From Atopsyche davidsoni (lineage: Eukaryota > Arthropoda > Insecta > Trichoptera > Hydrobiosidae), in assembly GCA_022113835.1 (NCBI GenBank), contig JAILWY010000018.1, positions 10,083,001 to 10,147,000 on the forward strand: a DNA stretch of 64,000 nucleotides. Direction: 5' to 3'. Shown one piece after another: positions 25,787 through 38,289 of the stretch. Within the stretch, counting starts at the first letter, position 1. The number at the start of each line of letters is the position of its first letter. A model generated the notes under the pieces. That model had not been told where the DNA came from, searched no databases, and saw only the letters and a list, made by a program, of their open reading frames with translations. A program made the translations under genes and the position numbers.

Positions 25787-25885
25787 AAATGATCCCAACC
25801 GAGCTGCTGAAATCAATATGCGATTTCATCCGACCGAGTAGCGGACGCCACTGGATAAATACAGAACCCAGAATAAATTGCTGAG

Positions 25886-26694
25886 AAGCGACATATTTTT
25901 GGAAAATATTTATGAGGTGAGGGAAAATCAGTAAAATGATTGAAAAGGCTTATTTCACATATCGGTACCCTAGTGAAGGCCTTAGTAGACATTTTTTTAA
26001 ATAATTATTTGGTTATCATTTTATAGATCTCTAGAATTAGATAGAATGGTGTGATGATTTAAAGAAAAAAAAATATTTTGAAAACTAAATATTTTTATAA
26101 TTCTTGCGCATTTTTCGTTGTTCCGAATACAAATGATATAACTTCTGGTTTTTTTTTTCCAAGCAGAGGAAATCATTTGTACAGTTAATATTATCACTAA
26201 TTATGTTTTTTACTCTTTTAATTTTAAGTAATAAATGAAAAAGTGCCTAGTCCCTAGTCGATTGTAAAAACCTAAAGGTTTTCGATGTGAGTGAGTAACA
26301 TATTTTTTAAAAATAATATTAAATAGTTATGATCAGTAAATTTGCGTTTTGTTCAATAAGAATTTTGGTAATAATCGAGATGAAAAAGAGTCACAATAAA
26401 CTGAATAATCAATAGACCTAATTTTAAAACTTCAGTTAAAGAGAGTATGATATATTTAAAAAATAAATAACTTGGTTACTTGTGTTGCTCGGTACATTCA
26501 AAGTTATATTGTCAATTCCGTTGTTGAGGCAAGTTACATACATTTTTTTTTACAACAGGCTTAATAGTTTGATTCAGTCATGATAATATATTACATTCAT
26601 AACTTAAAAACTTGACAGATGCCTACAATATATTTTGTGTTATAAATAATATTTTTATGATTTCAGTTACAAGCAATATTTTAATAAAATTAGG
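25886..26694. other. AT-rich intergenic DNA
   Basis: Nothing recognised. Confidence 0.55.
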
Positions 26695-27559
26695 CCTGAG
26701 GTAAATCACCAAGTACGGGTAGCGTGCAGTGCCTGTACATTCCTACAAATTATGGCAAGTGTGAAACATAATTCTTGCCAACACTAGAAAAGCCTCTTAC
26801 GAATGTTGTTTGTATTTTCGGATTCTCGTTTGCACTCATGAAAGGAAAATATTAATATTTATGTACACCGTTGCATAATACCGCTCCGTGTCGGGTGAAG
26901 TATGGACTGTGAATTGTGGATACACCTTCAAGCCACAAATATAATAAATAATGCATGTAATTCTTTATATCGGGATCTGCGATGAATAGTGACACCGCCG
27001 GAAAATTCCATTTGAGCCGTACCATAGAAATGGATGGCAATACATTTTATTTTTTTGTAGAATAATACATATATGATTGTATCTATCGATCGCAAGCTGT
27101 CTGATAAACTCCACAAACCAAAATCACTTAATGAATTTGGAACCACAACTACCATAATATTCATTATATATTTTAAACTCCGAGTTATTTCTAAAAATTA
27201 AACATGACAAACACAACACGAAGACGACGATTCGAGCTCCATATATTTCCAGCTTCACATTACCGGCAGTTATTTTATTTATTGTGAAGTGTACTAGTTA
27301 CCCACTTAAGTTAGATAATAAAAAAATTACAAAGTATAAAATATTATTGTGCGACACTTTTTGATGCATGTGCACATGCAATATCGGAACGCCAACATTA
27401 AATCCCTACATTTTCATCCGTCGTGTCATTTTTAATTTTTGTTAAAAATATTATTGCCATTATTTTGCTGTTACAGCATGGTTTTATAATTTTACGTACT
27501 TCCCAGAGCAAAAAGTGCGCTTATATTCTAACAAAATCTCATTAGCGAGAAGATTGATT
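26695..27559. other. Mixed AT-rich DNA with faint GC-richer patches
   Basis: Patches at 26700-26790 and 26880-27010 are slightly GC-richer. Minus-strand frames of 62 and 78 codons are unrecognised. Confidence 0.4.
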
Positions 27560-27835
27560 TATTCCGTGTTTGTGTAATATTGTGCCTTACAGGCTGGGGG
27601 CAGCAGATTTGGAGCCCTTCTCGGGCCATCGGTCATCCGCGGACTTGTTTCGTTGAAGTTTTTTTAGGTACCGAGTTTCAGAAAAGATTCACGTCTCGCT
27701 CGAACAAAACACGGAATATCAATGCGAGAGTCATTCATCACGCACCGCGAATATCAAGTGACTTGTCGGCCACGACGCCCGCGACAGCAAGCGCACCGCC
27801 ATTGTACGTATTCTGGACGTTTATTTAAACGCGCG
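27560..27835. promoter_or_regulatory. GC-rich island 19
   Basis: It is GC-rich with CpGs concentrated at 27740-27810. Two overlapping plus-strand frames (82 and 60 codons) are open by composition and have no recognisable domain. Confidence 0.33.
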
Positions 27836-28589
27836 AGTGTACAAATGAATATGTATTTTTACCATACTGTTAATAACAAGGTGGTTTTGATTTTATATTG
27901 TTAAGAAGTAGAATTGCGCAACTAACATGTATGTGGTTTTAAAAAAACTATACGATCAAAACGTTATTATTGATATTCGCAGGGAAGACGTATCAGTATA
28001 TCAGTGCCCAGCATAAAGCATTACTTATCTAAAATAATCAATACGACTTTCTTTTCTGGACGATACATTTTTTTAAAAATAATGCCATAACTATAACACA
28101 TAAAGCAACAAAATTCACGCGATTACGTTTTATATAAATGTATAACAGGATTCAATAAACAAAATGGAATTCAATATATCTATGGTTTTTTTCTACTCTT
28201 CTATGCGATAGTATAATGAATTCCAAGTTACACGAATGAGAGTTTCGGACGTACAAAATGAAGCCCATTTATTTTAACTTAACCCGAAATAACCTTACTA
28301 CAACAATATAACATTTCAGCGCGCGTTGGGAAACAAATCAACATTTAGGGAGAAACAATAAAGGCAGGAAATAGCTTTTCGAAGTCGGATTGATCGAATC
28401 AAGCAAATCTATTTCGCTTTTGAATAGATTCTTGAAACTTCGCGTAAGGCGTGCTGTGCGTGCTTTATTCCCGGGGATGTATCAAGCTTCAAAAAGGGAC
28501 GCTTGTTTCACCGATAAAACATCGAAATGAACAATGATAAAAAACAAAACTGTAAGCGCAACTGTTGTGTTACTTTATATATAGAATCT
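27836..28589. other. AT-rich intergenic DNA
   Basis: AT-rich with a modest GC rise at 28310-28510. No gene is seen. Confidence 0.5.
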
Positions 28590-28990
28590 GATTCATTAGG
28601 GCCTACGTGACCGGGCGCACAGGTCGCTATAGTAGTCGGTTTTTTTAAACATATCTCTCATGAAAAAAACAACCATATAATAATAGGAGTCAACTCTCAG
28701 TCTTATAGAGAAGACCGGAATAACCTTTTAGCAAAGTTTAACTCCTTCCAGATTCGCCCACGTGGAAAAAATGCAAACAACAAAAGAAATACACAGCTTT
28801 GAAGGACCGTATCATATACGACCTGTTTAACACAAAATACTCAAAGGGATGAGAAACGACCAGTCATTGCGAGGCACCCCTTCCCTGCCTCCCCACCTCC
28901 CCGCCTCCCCGCCACCTCCACCGCGCTCTCCCCTCCCCGCCCTAGCCGAGCCTCTGAAGGAAGCAGAATTAACATTGGAATAGATATTTT
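28590..28990. promoter_or_regulatory. Island 20 with C-rich tract
   Basis: It opens with AGGGCCTACGTGAC (28598-28611), includes CCACGTGG (28758-28765) and ends in a strongly C-rich tract at 28877-28942 made of CCTCCCC and similar units. The minus strand of that tract could form G-quadruplexes. Confidence 0.35.
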
Positions 28991-29504
28991 AGGAAGAAGC
29001 TGGGCTTTGCTTAGTTATATAAAGTATAATGTAAAAAAAACTCGCCTTTTCAAGAAATAATATTTTCGCCCTCTATTAATTTTGTGGCTAAGTCAAACTT
29101 AATATATGGGGTATATAGGATTATGTTGGGTTTCTACTATAGGCGTACGCATCAATCAGAATTTCATATATTAAAAAATCAGACAAACAGAAAACTATTG
29201 TTTAAATACACGCCAACGAGTTTAGCTAACGTCAACATTCATTCTTAATTGTATAGTAAATAGGCAAGGCTATAACGCAAATAATTATTTGTGTTTAATC
29301 TACACAAATCGCTCGAATTATCTACAGTAATGATTCAAGCCATGCACAGTATTCCTTGGTGATCCACAGTGTGCTGCCCTGATCAACGACACGGCCTGCC
29401 GATACATATGCATCTATTGTAGTTTGCGTCCTGGCCTGGTAATATATGTTGGTTTTTAGTCAAACTGTAAATAAACGCTAACATAAAAAAGATATATTCG
29501 ATTG
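28991..29504. other. AT-rich spacer
   Basis: A short GC-richer patch lies at 29335-29435. The rest is AT-rich. Confidence 0.5.
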
Positions 29505-29885
29505 ATAATAAATATTGACGACCCGGCTTTGAAAAGGAGTATATTTTACGCCGGGTTTCGAAACATCACAACGAAACGACCGTATGTACGCGGCCATAAG
29601 GGTCATTTTCGGCTAGCCTGGGGAGTAGCCGGGTTGTGGGATAAAATATCATATCCTTGAATGTTGTACGGGCTGAAAGAAAAAATGACTGAGTATTTTT
29701 ACCAGAAATTGATAGAAGCCGTGGCTCTAACTTTCGGGATAAAGAATATTATATCAATAATTTACCACTGCAGTGGGCCGGGGGAGCTCTCACCGCTAAA
29801 TTGTGCATTAAATGGCATATTTTTACTGGGCTTATCTCCTCTTTGCACGATTCGTATTTGAACTGCCGACTTTCCACAATCCATT
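29505..29885. promoter_or_regulatory. GC-richer island 21
   Basis: Two GC-rich parts (29515-29645 and 29770-29850) enclose an AT-rich middle. The 66-codon frame starting at 29661 is unrecognised. Confidence 0.28.
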
Positions 29886-30689
29886 ACCAGTACATACGCC
29901 AGAACTTTACAACGCCTTTTTTGTTGTTTAAAAAAAATATTACAAAAACAAATATTAAAAAGTTATATATATATTGAGATTGAAATAATATGAATCAATA
30001 AATGTATCATGCGTTATTAGACTTAGAAATCAATAAATATTTTTTACTCTAGCTTATTTTGTCAAGATTGTATTTCCTAACGAAATACATAAAATATACT
30101 CTTTTGTTATTCCGATTAAAAATTCTAAAATATTGTAGTCAGTATTATAAATCGTCAGTATAAAATTGTGTATTGTATTATTTATATTATAAATTGATTA
30201 TTGCCATGGCTGCGTGATCAGAGTATCGAAATAAAAATCATATGTTACACCGGTGTAGAAGTTGGAGACAGAAAAAAAATCAACCAAGAGCTGAATATTT
30301 GAAAACTGATCGGTTAATTTTTTTTTTGTATTTTCTTGAAAGTTTAAATAATTAATTAAATCTGTTTTCATGCCTAGTAAACGTATTATAATGCTTTTAA
30401 AGGTTGTGCACATTTACAAAATTTGTTTTTAACCAAATCTAATTGAGCGTGATTTCCATAATATCACTTGTATTATATATACAAGACTAAATGAACTGAG
30501 ATTTGAAAATACAATTAATAAGACCTACAATGAAAATACATTATAATTTTCATTCAGAGTCGTTCCCTAAAGCACTAAAGAACATCTAAGGTAAAGCAGA
30601 TTCCATTTTTTTTGACAGCGCTTTTAGGCTTATATAATATATTTTAATAAATAATTAATAAACCGTAGCTAACTAAGACTCGTAGTATA
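29886..30689. other. AT-rich intergenic DNA
   Basis: Nothing recognised. The 71-codon minus frame at 30198-30413 is AT-driven. Confidence 0.55.
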
Positions 30690-31012
30690 TAAAGTGACCC
30701 TGCAGAAGACGGATCGGATTTGAGGTGAAACTAATGTTACCAGAGAGGCACATTTGAGATTTACTGAGTAGAGTGTGTCGGTGCCGGGCAAGCCCAAACA
30801 TCTGATCAACAAAAAAAGGACAAACGGCGATTAATCCAACACACGCGCAGCGCGCCGCGTGCGCTGGTGTGCGCTGGTAACTTTCCGCCGCGTGCTGGCC
30901 TCTCGCTCGCACGCCCGGCCCGCCCCTCGCGCCGTCCCTCTCGCGCTCGCCCAAAAGTGGACCCGCCTCGGCAGGTACAGGGAGGGTGGTTTGCCAACAC
31001 TCTGATCGAGAT
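30690..31012. promoter_or_regulatory. GC-rich, CpG-dense island 22
   Basis: The core 30840-30970 is very GC-rich (GCGCAGCGCGCCGCGTGCGC and a C-rich CGCCCGGCCCGCCCC). Four overlapping frames on both strands are open here, which is a composition effect. A T-rich run follows at 31019-31041. Confidence 0.35.
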
Positions 31013-31624
31013 GTTTCATTTTTTTGTTTTTTTTTTTTTTTATGTTTATTTTTAATCGTACATATCTACAATATTGTAAAAAGTTATCATTTGTATTTTA
31101 TACTTGTGCCAAATTGCGAAAGAATCATTAATATACTGGTGTAGAAAAAAAGTATATTTTGGTGAAATGTAATTCATTAAATGAATGAATATAGGCCATG
31201 CATCTGTTATTTGTTATGAAAATGCAAATATTACAAAACTATATAAAAATATTCGTTGAAAATATAGATGTGTGTTATTATTATATGCAAACACAACAAA
31301 ATCAATTAAAATACAATGATTTTGTATTGATTTTTGACATTTAACGAGTATTTATATATCTTATTATTATAATGATTGCATTGGACCTATGGTTATGAGG
31401 TTTTGAAGTACACGCTCAATGTATGATAAACTGGGACAATGTCTGCAAACCAAGACAATCTAGGTCTAAGCCCACCTCTTAATATTTGAATAATATAAAT
31501 CAATACTATTACAGCATTTTTGTACATATTCTCTACATAGGTGTGTTTACATTATTTTTATTACTTGGAATAAATATTTAGTTAAAAATTAGTTTTTGAT
31601 TATTATTTTGTACAGCATATAAGA
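31013..31624. other. AT-rich spacer
   Basis: It starts with a T-rich run and is otherwise AT-rich low complexity. Confidence 0.55.
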
Positions 31625-31765
31625 CGAAGGCTCCGCTGGAACACCGCGTAGCCTGCCCCTACCCCAACGGGCCCCGGGCGTGCATCAGCTGATCCCCCAT
31701 CAGCTGTGGAGAGCAGGCAGCCCGGCCGGCCCGGCTCGCGACCATAAACATTATGAAAAATCTCT
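31625..31765. promoter_or_regulatory. GC-rich island 23
   Basis: A compact 140-bp block with CCCCTACCCCAACGGGCCCC and the near-tandem GGCCGGCCCGGCTCG. Confidence 0.33.
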
Positions 31766-32289
31766 GCGTGCGCTTGTACCTGTAATTACGGACCTTCCCT
31801 ATGTAATGCCAAAATAAGACCACGCATTCTGTAATGCGAAAGAGTTGCTTTTTCCTCATAAGATGATTTATTATACATGTTAACAAAGTAATAACCAAGA
31901 AAAGTTAACAATGTTGAACTTCTACCGACGAAACTAGGTAATCATATAAAACAGTTTTAACATGATTTTGATTAAAAAAAATGTGTTTTTAATTTTGAAG
32001 ATAAGTGTCACTTCGTATTATTGACCAAAATACTAAAAAATTGTTATAATAAAACTTATCAATTTAATCGAAGTTGTCTTCTTTAAACTCCTTTAGGCGT
32101 ATTCGTTGACTCGTAATATTTGGGGTTATATGTTATTTTATGTTTTAAACATTATATACATAATTAAACAATTCCCAAAATTGGTCTTTAGTAAAATTTT
32201 CCCATTTAGCGTCGATACAAACAGTATCTATTATTTCGAGGAAATTGATCATTATAAAATGTATTATTTTCTGTTATTTACTAAATATA
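31766..32289. other. AT-rich intergenic DNA
   Basis: Nothing recognised. Confidence 0.55.
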
Positions 32290-33151
32290 GATTTCAACTT
32301 TCTAAGTACGGTAATGACCACGAGAAGTACTCCGGCGGCGATCTCCCTGCGTATTAAATTAAATTTCGGGTATCACATTCAGCCGTTCGCGATACAATGT
32401 TACAAATAACAATGTTTACTGACGCGCGGCCGTTTATCATTGAAAACAATGAAATCTCCAGGGCATTTTCTTCACAGTAGAAACATCACGGCTTGTTATT
32501 GTGGGTATAATTTGAAGCCTGTAGTAAATTGTTTGTTATATCATCATGAATAATAATATCCAGATATTTAGACAATCTTCCATTTTGAATTCTTCGAAAG
32601 TTCCTCTGTTTTCTAATAAAACACGCTCCCAGAGAATTTCGGCTTTGTTCGGTGTTATAATAATGTGGCACTGAAATGAGCCGTTATTAACCAGTGGAGA
32701 AATAATATGCAAAAACTATGAATACTTTAACATAGTAAAATGGTGGAGCAGTCGGGAAAATCACATTATTATAACTTTGAAAACATATTATTACTACTTT
32801 AGTAGAAATATTATCATAGAGACGCGTCTTGCAATGAAATAACTAAGACCTATATTTCTGAAAAAGATAAACAATGATTTATGCGATGTAATTAACTCTG
32901 AAGATTTATTAATTGATTCACATACTCGGTTGGGTTATTCAAAGATAAATTACGAAGTTAAATATCATTCTAGTTTTATTACTATTTAATATTGACAGTA
33001 CACAATATTAAAAAAAACCATTTCAGGTGAAATGATAATTTACGTATCAATAATGTAATGCGTAAATACACGTATGCTGTATCATGACACAAAACGATGA
33101 AATTAAATAATTTTTAATTCTACTTTGGTGTTAATTTATTAATTCATAAAA
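32290..33151. other. AT-rich DNA with a small GC-richer patch
   Basis: The patch at 32310-32430 (CTCCGGCGGCGATC, later GCGCGGCCGTTTATC) may be a minor element. The rest is AT-rich. Confidence 0.4.
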
Positions 33152-33280
33152 ATTGTAGAAGGACCCGGGGACCCACTACACTATTTTCCCCTTAAAAAAA
33201 CATGAACACTAGCTCAGCATGAGTATATGCTCAGTGAAATGGTCGCCAACCTCCTCTGGGGAGAGCCACTTGATGAAGAA
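33152..33280 (+). repeat. Dispersed 129-bp repeat, copy B
   Basis: The partner of 12763-12891, in the same orientation and the same length with no gap. It ends GATGAAGAA followed by GAAACAATAAAG, which could be part of a simple 3' tail. One frame reads LSEMVANLLWGEPLDEE where copy A has a stop, so a coding origin is possible but unproven. Confidence 0.75.
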
Positions 33281-33764
33281 GAAACAATAAAGAAGTTTTT
33301 TTAAAGAAATTCATTTGTTTTTAACATATAAATAAAAAATCAAACTAATTAAGCTAACAATTTTGGTAATGTAGTTATTGAAGTTTTTTCAAAGTACAAA
33401 AACTATCCATATCATATTTTTGAATTTTGGATTAGTTATAAAAATTTTTTTTTTAATAATTTAATATAAATAAAAAAAAAAGTTTAATATCGCGGTAAGC
33501 AGTTCTCTTGTTCTACAAACATAATTTTTTTTGACGTATTGCCAAAAAAGCATTTTTTTATTTTAAATCATTTATAAATACGTGATTATTTAATTGTTTT
33601 TTTTTTTACATACAAGATGAAGAAATCTGCTACTGAAAATATTATGCCTATTTTTATTTTAGAAACCAAGACAACGACATTCCGCTAATATTTCGACGAA
33701 GCGCATTTTTAAGATGCACGGTACTCCAAAATCTTTCGATATAGCAAATAATAACAATTTTAAT
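33281..33764. other. AT-rich spacer
   Basis: Poly-A and poly-T runs, with nothing recognised. Confidence 0.55.
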
Positions 33765-34150
33765 TGAAAGTGGTTGGTTTGGCAGGCTACGGTCCCGCTA
33801 CTTCCAGGATTACATTACATAATGCCTAAGTGTGAGGACACGTTTGTAAATCTTGGCAGTGTAGGGAGCGGAGAAACGGCGAGGGACATTCCCAAAGGAA
33901 AGTTCTGAAATAAGGGACCGGGTTACGGCGTCCTTTGTGCGTGGCAGCTCGCATTACGTCACTGCTGACGCCGTCTTATTTCATTTATTATCCAGGCTTG
34001 TTAGGCATTCCCTTTCCTCGGGAAGGTTTCCTGATTACGTCGGCCTCCGCCCGTGGATCGGATAAGCAAATATGAAAGCCCCGAAAGCTCTCTCGGAAGC
34101 GAGGCGAGGGAAGGAGAACTTCGCTCTCCCGACTGCCATTGGTTCTGAGA
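33765..34150. promoter_or_regulatory. GC-richer island 24
   Basis: About 380 bp of unique, GC-richer sequence including CATTACGTCACTGC (TTACGTCA at 33954-33961, CRE-type) and a second TTACGTCGG at about 34035. No exon is recognisable. Confidence 0.35.
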
Positions 34151-34434
34151 AGAAATTACGAATTGCTTGATTAAAAAAATATTTAATTTGTTTTCCTGTG
34201 TTCTAAAATGATTTATTAGATTCTCATGAATCTTGATAGGTTCATGAATATACTGTTTTTATAAATAGTGTACATTATTAACAATACTTGCCCAATTTAG
34301 TGTTAATTTTGTATTTTAATAATTAGTCAAGGATTATAAAGTTTAAAACCGGTCAAAATGAAAGTTAATATTATTTTTATTACTAAATATTTAAACTATT
34401 TTCAAAAGCAAGTTTAATTTCTGCGCTTGAATTT
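34151..34434. other. AT-rich spacer
   Basis: AT-rich low-complexity sequence. Confidence 0.55.
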
Positions 34435-34850
34435 CAAACAAGAAACAACATCGCATACCTAGGTAGGTCGAAGATAAATGTGAAGTATAATGGGATAGTG
34501 ATTGATTCAGCTTTCAGTGAATATTCTTTTGAAAAGCGGACATAATGCGAGCTCTCTCCTGCCAACACCGAAGGCTTCATCCTGCCCGCAAGCTCTACCG
34601 AAGGCCGGCACATTCGTTCTCCGAATCAATCATTCCGGCAATCTGCAGCCCTTCCAGAGGCTTCATATCTCCCGTGACTAAATCTCGGGCAGATCCATCA
34701 GAAGCAAATAGCCGCTGGGGGGCGGCCGGGGCCCTCGGGACGCATCGGCGATAGCGAGCAGATTCGGCCGAGCTCCGGCCGGGCTCCGCCCTCGGGCGAT
34801 CGCAATTTATGTCCAGCTCGTGATTCGGTTACCGCGGTTCTGTGGTTTTT
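34435..34850. promoter_or_regulatory. GC-rich island 25
   Basis: GC content peaks at 34710-34800 (GGGGGGCGGCCGGGGCCC and GAGCTCCGGCCGGGCTCCG). The 69-codon plus-strand frame is unrecognised. Confidence 0.37.
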
Positions 34851-35339
34851 TTCAGATCGCGTATTGTTTTAAAGTTTTGAGCTGAATTAAATAAAAACAG
34901 CTGAACATAAAATTTAACTTAAAATTTAGTTATGCCACGCAACCAAAGGTACAAGTTCAAGACCGTTTTAACTTTTTGTAATGGTACATTATTATAATGC
35001 GACACTCGGCAGATCAGTATATTACTGCACTGTTTATAAAGTCGACCCTTCGTGGCCTAGCGCACTGAAGCGTCAACTCATTTCACATATTTATGATTCG
35101 AGGGGTGAGTTCGATGTACAGCAGAGAGTATACAAAGTGATTCTTGCGTGATGATTGATAATTCAAGCCTAACAAAATATTTTATACAAATAATATGTAC
35201 AGGGTTTTTTACATTGCCATAACAAACAGATATATTTTAAAAGTATTGTTAGCAAGCAGTAAATCGACATTGAGAAAAAAAAAATAGACATCGGTATTCC
35301 ACAGAAAGAAAATATTTCAGGATTACAAAAAAACATAAT
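34851..35339. other. AT-rich spacer
   Basis: AT-rich with a weak GC-richer patch at 35040-35110. Confidence 0.5.
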
Positions 35340-35915
35340 TCAATGCGGCACTTGTCGAATAACAAACAAGAAAGGTGGATCAATGCGACTGCCGTCTTCA
35401 CGAATCAATCAAACGGTTGCGCAGCGTCCGTCATCTTCCGCATGCCAGTAGTGTCCTCTGGAATAATACCGTATGTGGGGTACGCCCTCGCAGTGCACGA
35501 ACCTGCACAAACACGCGAGCTTGGTAGAAATCCCACATTTATATTCAATTCACGCAAAAAAGGCCTAGCCTTTGTGACGAGCTCGAAATGTCAATTTGTG
35601 TTCCCTCATCGAGCCGCAGTCGTCTGCGAGCTGGCATCTCCCGATATTCATCTTTATTCTCTTATTCCGACCCTCGGGGCTGGAGAATCCACCTGAATCG
35701 CTTTCGGTTTTATTAACAGTAAAGACCTCCATAATCCCTCGCGACTGGAGCCACAGCTGGTCGCTAGTGCAGGTAGCCGGGACGCCGGCACTGCTTCATT
35801 TTTTTTATCCAGATGCTGATGGAACAAATCACAGATATCCTTGACGACTAGTCGTTTATGACGCGGAACCGTGACACTGTCGCCTATCGCTCCCATAAAT
35901 CTGGCATACTTGAAA
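35340..35915. promoter_or_regulatory. Long GC-richer island 26
   Basis: About 570 bp, among the longest islands. Frames of 117 and 82 (plus) and 100 (minus) codons cross it. None shows a domain, signal peptide or consistent splice sites. It includes CGTTTATGACGCGG, a Hox/Caudal-like TTTATGA context, at 35856-35869. Confidence 0.35.
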
Positions 35916-36184
35916 ACATTGAATGTATATTTAATATTATTATACAAAACAGACACAAAAATAAATAATTATTTAAAAAAAAAACTATGTACACAAAAAT
36001 CCGTATTAATTTGTCCAGTGCATAGTCAAATAAAGATATCAAGTGGAAACACTGCACAAAATTTCAGTTTGGAACAAGTTTTATTATTTTAAGTTTATTT
36101 TCTTGGCGTGTAATAACTTAATATCTTTTATTTCCAATGCATCTCTCTTAAGATTCATATAAGTTGTATTCGAAAAGCAGTAAA
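35916..36184. other. AT-rich spacer
   Basis: Nothing recognised. Confidence 0.5.
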
Positions 36185-36440
36185 GTACAGTTAAGCGGGC
36201 GCCTCTGCGTATTGTTTATTGGTCAAAAATAAAAATAGCAAACGGCAATAATATCCTTCTCGGCCGGTCCAGGCGATAAGGCCCGCACGGCCGTAATGTA
36301 AAACCGAGACGCAGGTGCGGACAATGAGCGAGACCCGTCCCGAGCGGCGGCCCGGATTCCCCATACATTCTCATAATCTTCCTTGAGAAACACATCATTC
36401 CGTGTATTGTACGGCAGGTCGTAAACTGTTTCCCTCGGGC
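36185..36440. promoter_or_regulatory. GC-rich island 27
   Basis: It contains TCGGCCGGTCC and CGTCCCGAGCGGCGGCCCGG. The 60-codon minus-strand frame has no identifiable function. Confidence 0.33.
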
Positions 36441-36866
36441 TTTAAAATAGCCGAATTTTATGATTCATTTTTAATGTCCTCCTTTGCGAACGTTCATAGA
36501 CACCTCCAAAAGGGAATTATACCTTTTTTATTACCGTAGCTTTCTTGCTTACATTTGGAAATCGTTCAGAAATTCGGGTTTGTTTGTATGGGAGGGCCGT
36601 AAAGCTTAGTGCATGTATTTTTATACTTTCCGGGGCAGACGCACGGTATCGCCTTTGAGCAATTTTTTTATGACATTTTTGTTATAATTATTTACAGGAA
36701 ATTTTAACGCCTGCGTCTCGTTCTGAGAATACGCAGACGATTCGAGTCGAGTCGCCTCACTCCGCATTCGTGTTATCACTTGGACGATTTTCTCGTCCAC
36801 GCTCTCACATTTAGGCAGAATCACTTGCCTTCGACGACTGTGTTGCCGCAGCATCAGTGTGTGCAT
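36441..36866. promoter_or_regulatory. GC-richer island 28
   Basis: Unique sequence of intermediate GC. The 81-codon minus-strand frame (36866 to 36621) reads like ordinary protein in amino-acid use, but I recognise no family and no exon boundary. Confidence 0.27.
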
Positions 36867-37204
36867 ACATTTAAAATTTAGCTAACATATTATGTATTTG
36901 GATACATGTTTATGGTCAATTATTTGTCGTAACTACTTGGTATTTGGTACTAGTCGGCTAAGAAAATAATCTAAACATGACTCCACAGAATGCGTACTTA
37001 TCTTCATATTTAATTTCTTTCAATATATAATATAGTCTTTATAAAAAATTAAACATATACAAAACTAATCTTAATCCATCCTGGATTTGAATAATCGTAA
37101 ATTGTGTAAAGTTTTATAATAAAAAAAACCTTTTCTTTAGCTCCCAACTTTCACAAAGCACTATTGTTAGATATCTTTAATATAATAAAGATCACCCAAA
37201 AACA
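36867..37204. other. AT-rich spacer
   Basis: Nothing recognised. Confidence 0.5.
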
Positions 37205-37605
37205 GGTTGGCCCTTTTATCCGTAGATTGCATTCTTGTTTTTTTTTTTTTCAGTTGGCAGTTTATCGCTTTAAATGATCCTGCGAACGCCATTTATATTT
37301 TAAATCTAAAACAAGGTGGGGCCTTAGTAATCCTAAATTTGACGGGGAGGGCCCATCCCCCGGCTGAGGGTAAAATACTGTTTTTTATTATCAAAAATTC
37401 ACTTCTGGCCGCGGCCGTATAGAAGCCACCCTTAGTCGAACAAAGGATGGAAGGACCGATAACTCCGGTCCGAAGAGTCGGGGTTCAAATTACTACCCTC
37501 TCTTCTGTTCAACGCTGGGTCCATTATTACTAGTAACCGCGTTTAGAGGATACAAATTTGGGACAAAAGAGACGGTTTGTTTTCATTAAAGCCCAGGGTA
37601 AATAT
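37205..37605. promoter_or_regulatory. GC-richer island 29
   Basis: It includes GGCCCATCCCCCGGCTGAGG, CTGGCCGCGGCCG and the small stem GACCG-ATAACTC-CGGTC at 37457-37473. No exon is recognisable. Confidence 0.3.
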
Positions 37606-38289
37606 TGACGCTGGGAATTTAAACAGTATGCGACACTATCAAACTATTGATATCAAAAAACTGCATCAATTTAAAATATGTTTAAATAAAATATCAATGA
37701 ACAAGGTGTTCCAAACAACATTCAATGTAATGTCACACGATTTAAAGTTTAAAGCGGGTTTCAATAAAAACAATAAGAAAATGGTGAAGGGGAGCACTTT
37801 CGGGTGTTTATGCATAACATTAGATCGAGAAACTACTGTTTACAATTTAGTAGGCAATATATGGTAAAAATACTGATAATTGTGAACATGTACATGAAAC
37901 GAAAGCATTGTTATATAATAAGTAATTGAAGCGATCGAATATTCAATATTATTATCAATTATCGGATACTTTTTATAGTTGAAATGTGTTCTCAAGAGAG
38001 TGCATGTGCACTACACGTGCGCTGATGATTAATGCTGATCAATCCATTGTTTTGGGGCCCTTGGACTCAATTCTCTAGGTCTGTCGATAATTATTTAAGT
38101 GTATATAATACACAAAGAAGAACTAGATTTAAATATTACTCACAATGATCTTATTCACTAGAAGTTAGTTGGCAAATGAGTCACTCTTCAAACAATATAA
38201 CCGATAAGAAGTTTGCTTACAAATTTTGAAAATATTATTCGCAATTAAAAAAAAAATTAGATTTAAATTTATGATCTGAAGGGGTGAAG
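37606..38289. other. AT-rich DNA
   Basis: AT-rich. The 96-codon plus-strand frame at 37577-37867 reads lysine- and asparagine-rich sequence of no known family. Confidence 0.45.

Larger units (their letters stand above)
25436..25885. promoter_or_regulatory. GC-richer island 18 containing a duplicated module
   Basis: The block is non-repetitive apart from a 51-52-bp module present twice (25590-25641 and 25736-25786), listed separately. A 94-codon frame at 25312-25596 overlaps its left end but is not recognisable. Local duplication inside a unique-looking island suggests a regulatory element with paired binding units. Confidence 0.4.

Noticed and set aside
37437..37500. tRNA-like stem GACCG-ATAACTC-CGGTC followed by GGGGTTCAAATT
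   Set aside because: The anticodon loop is atypical, the T-arm does not pair and no D-arm or acceptor stem can be made.
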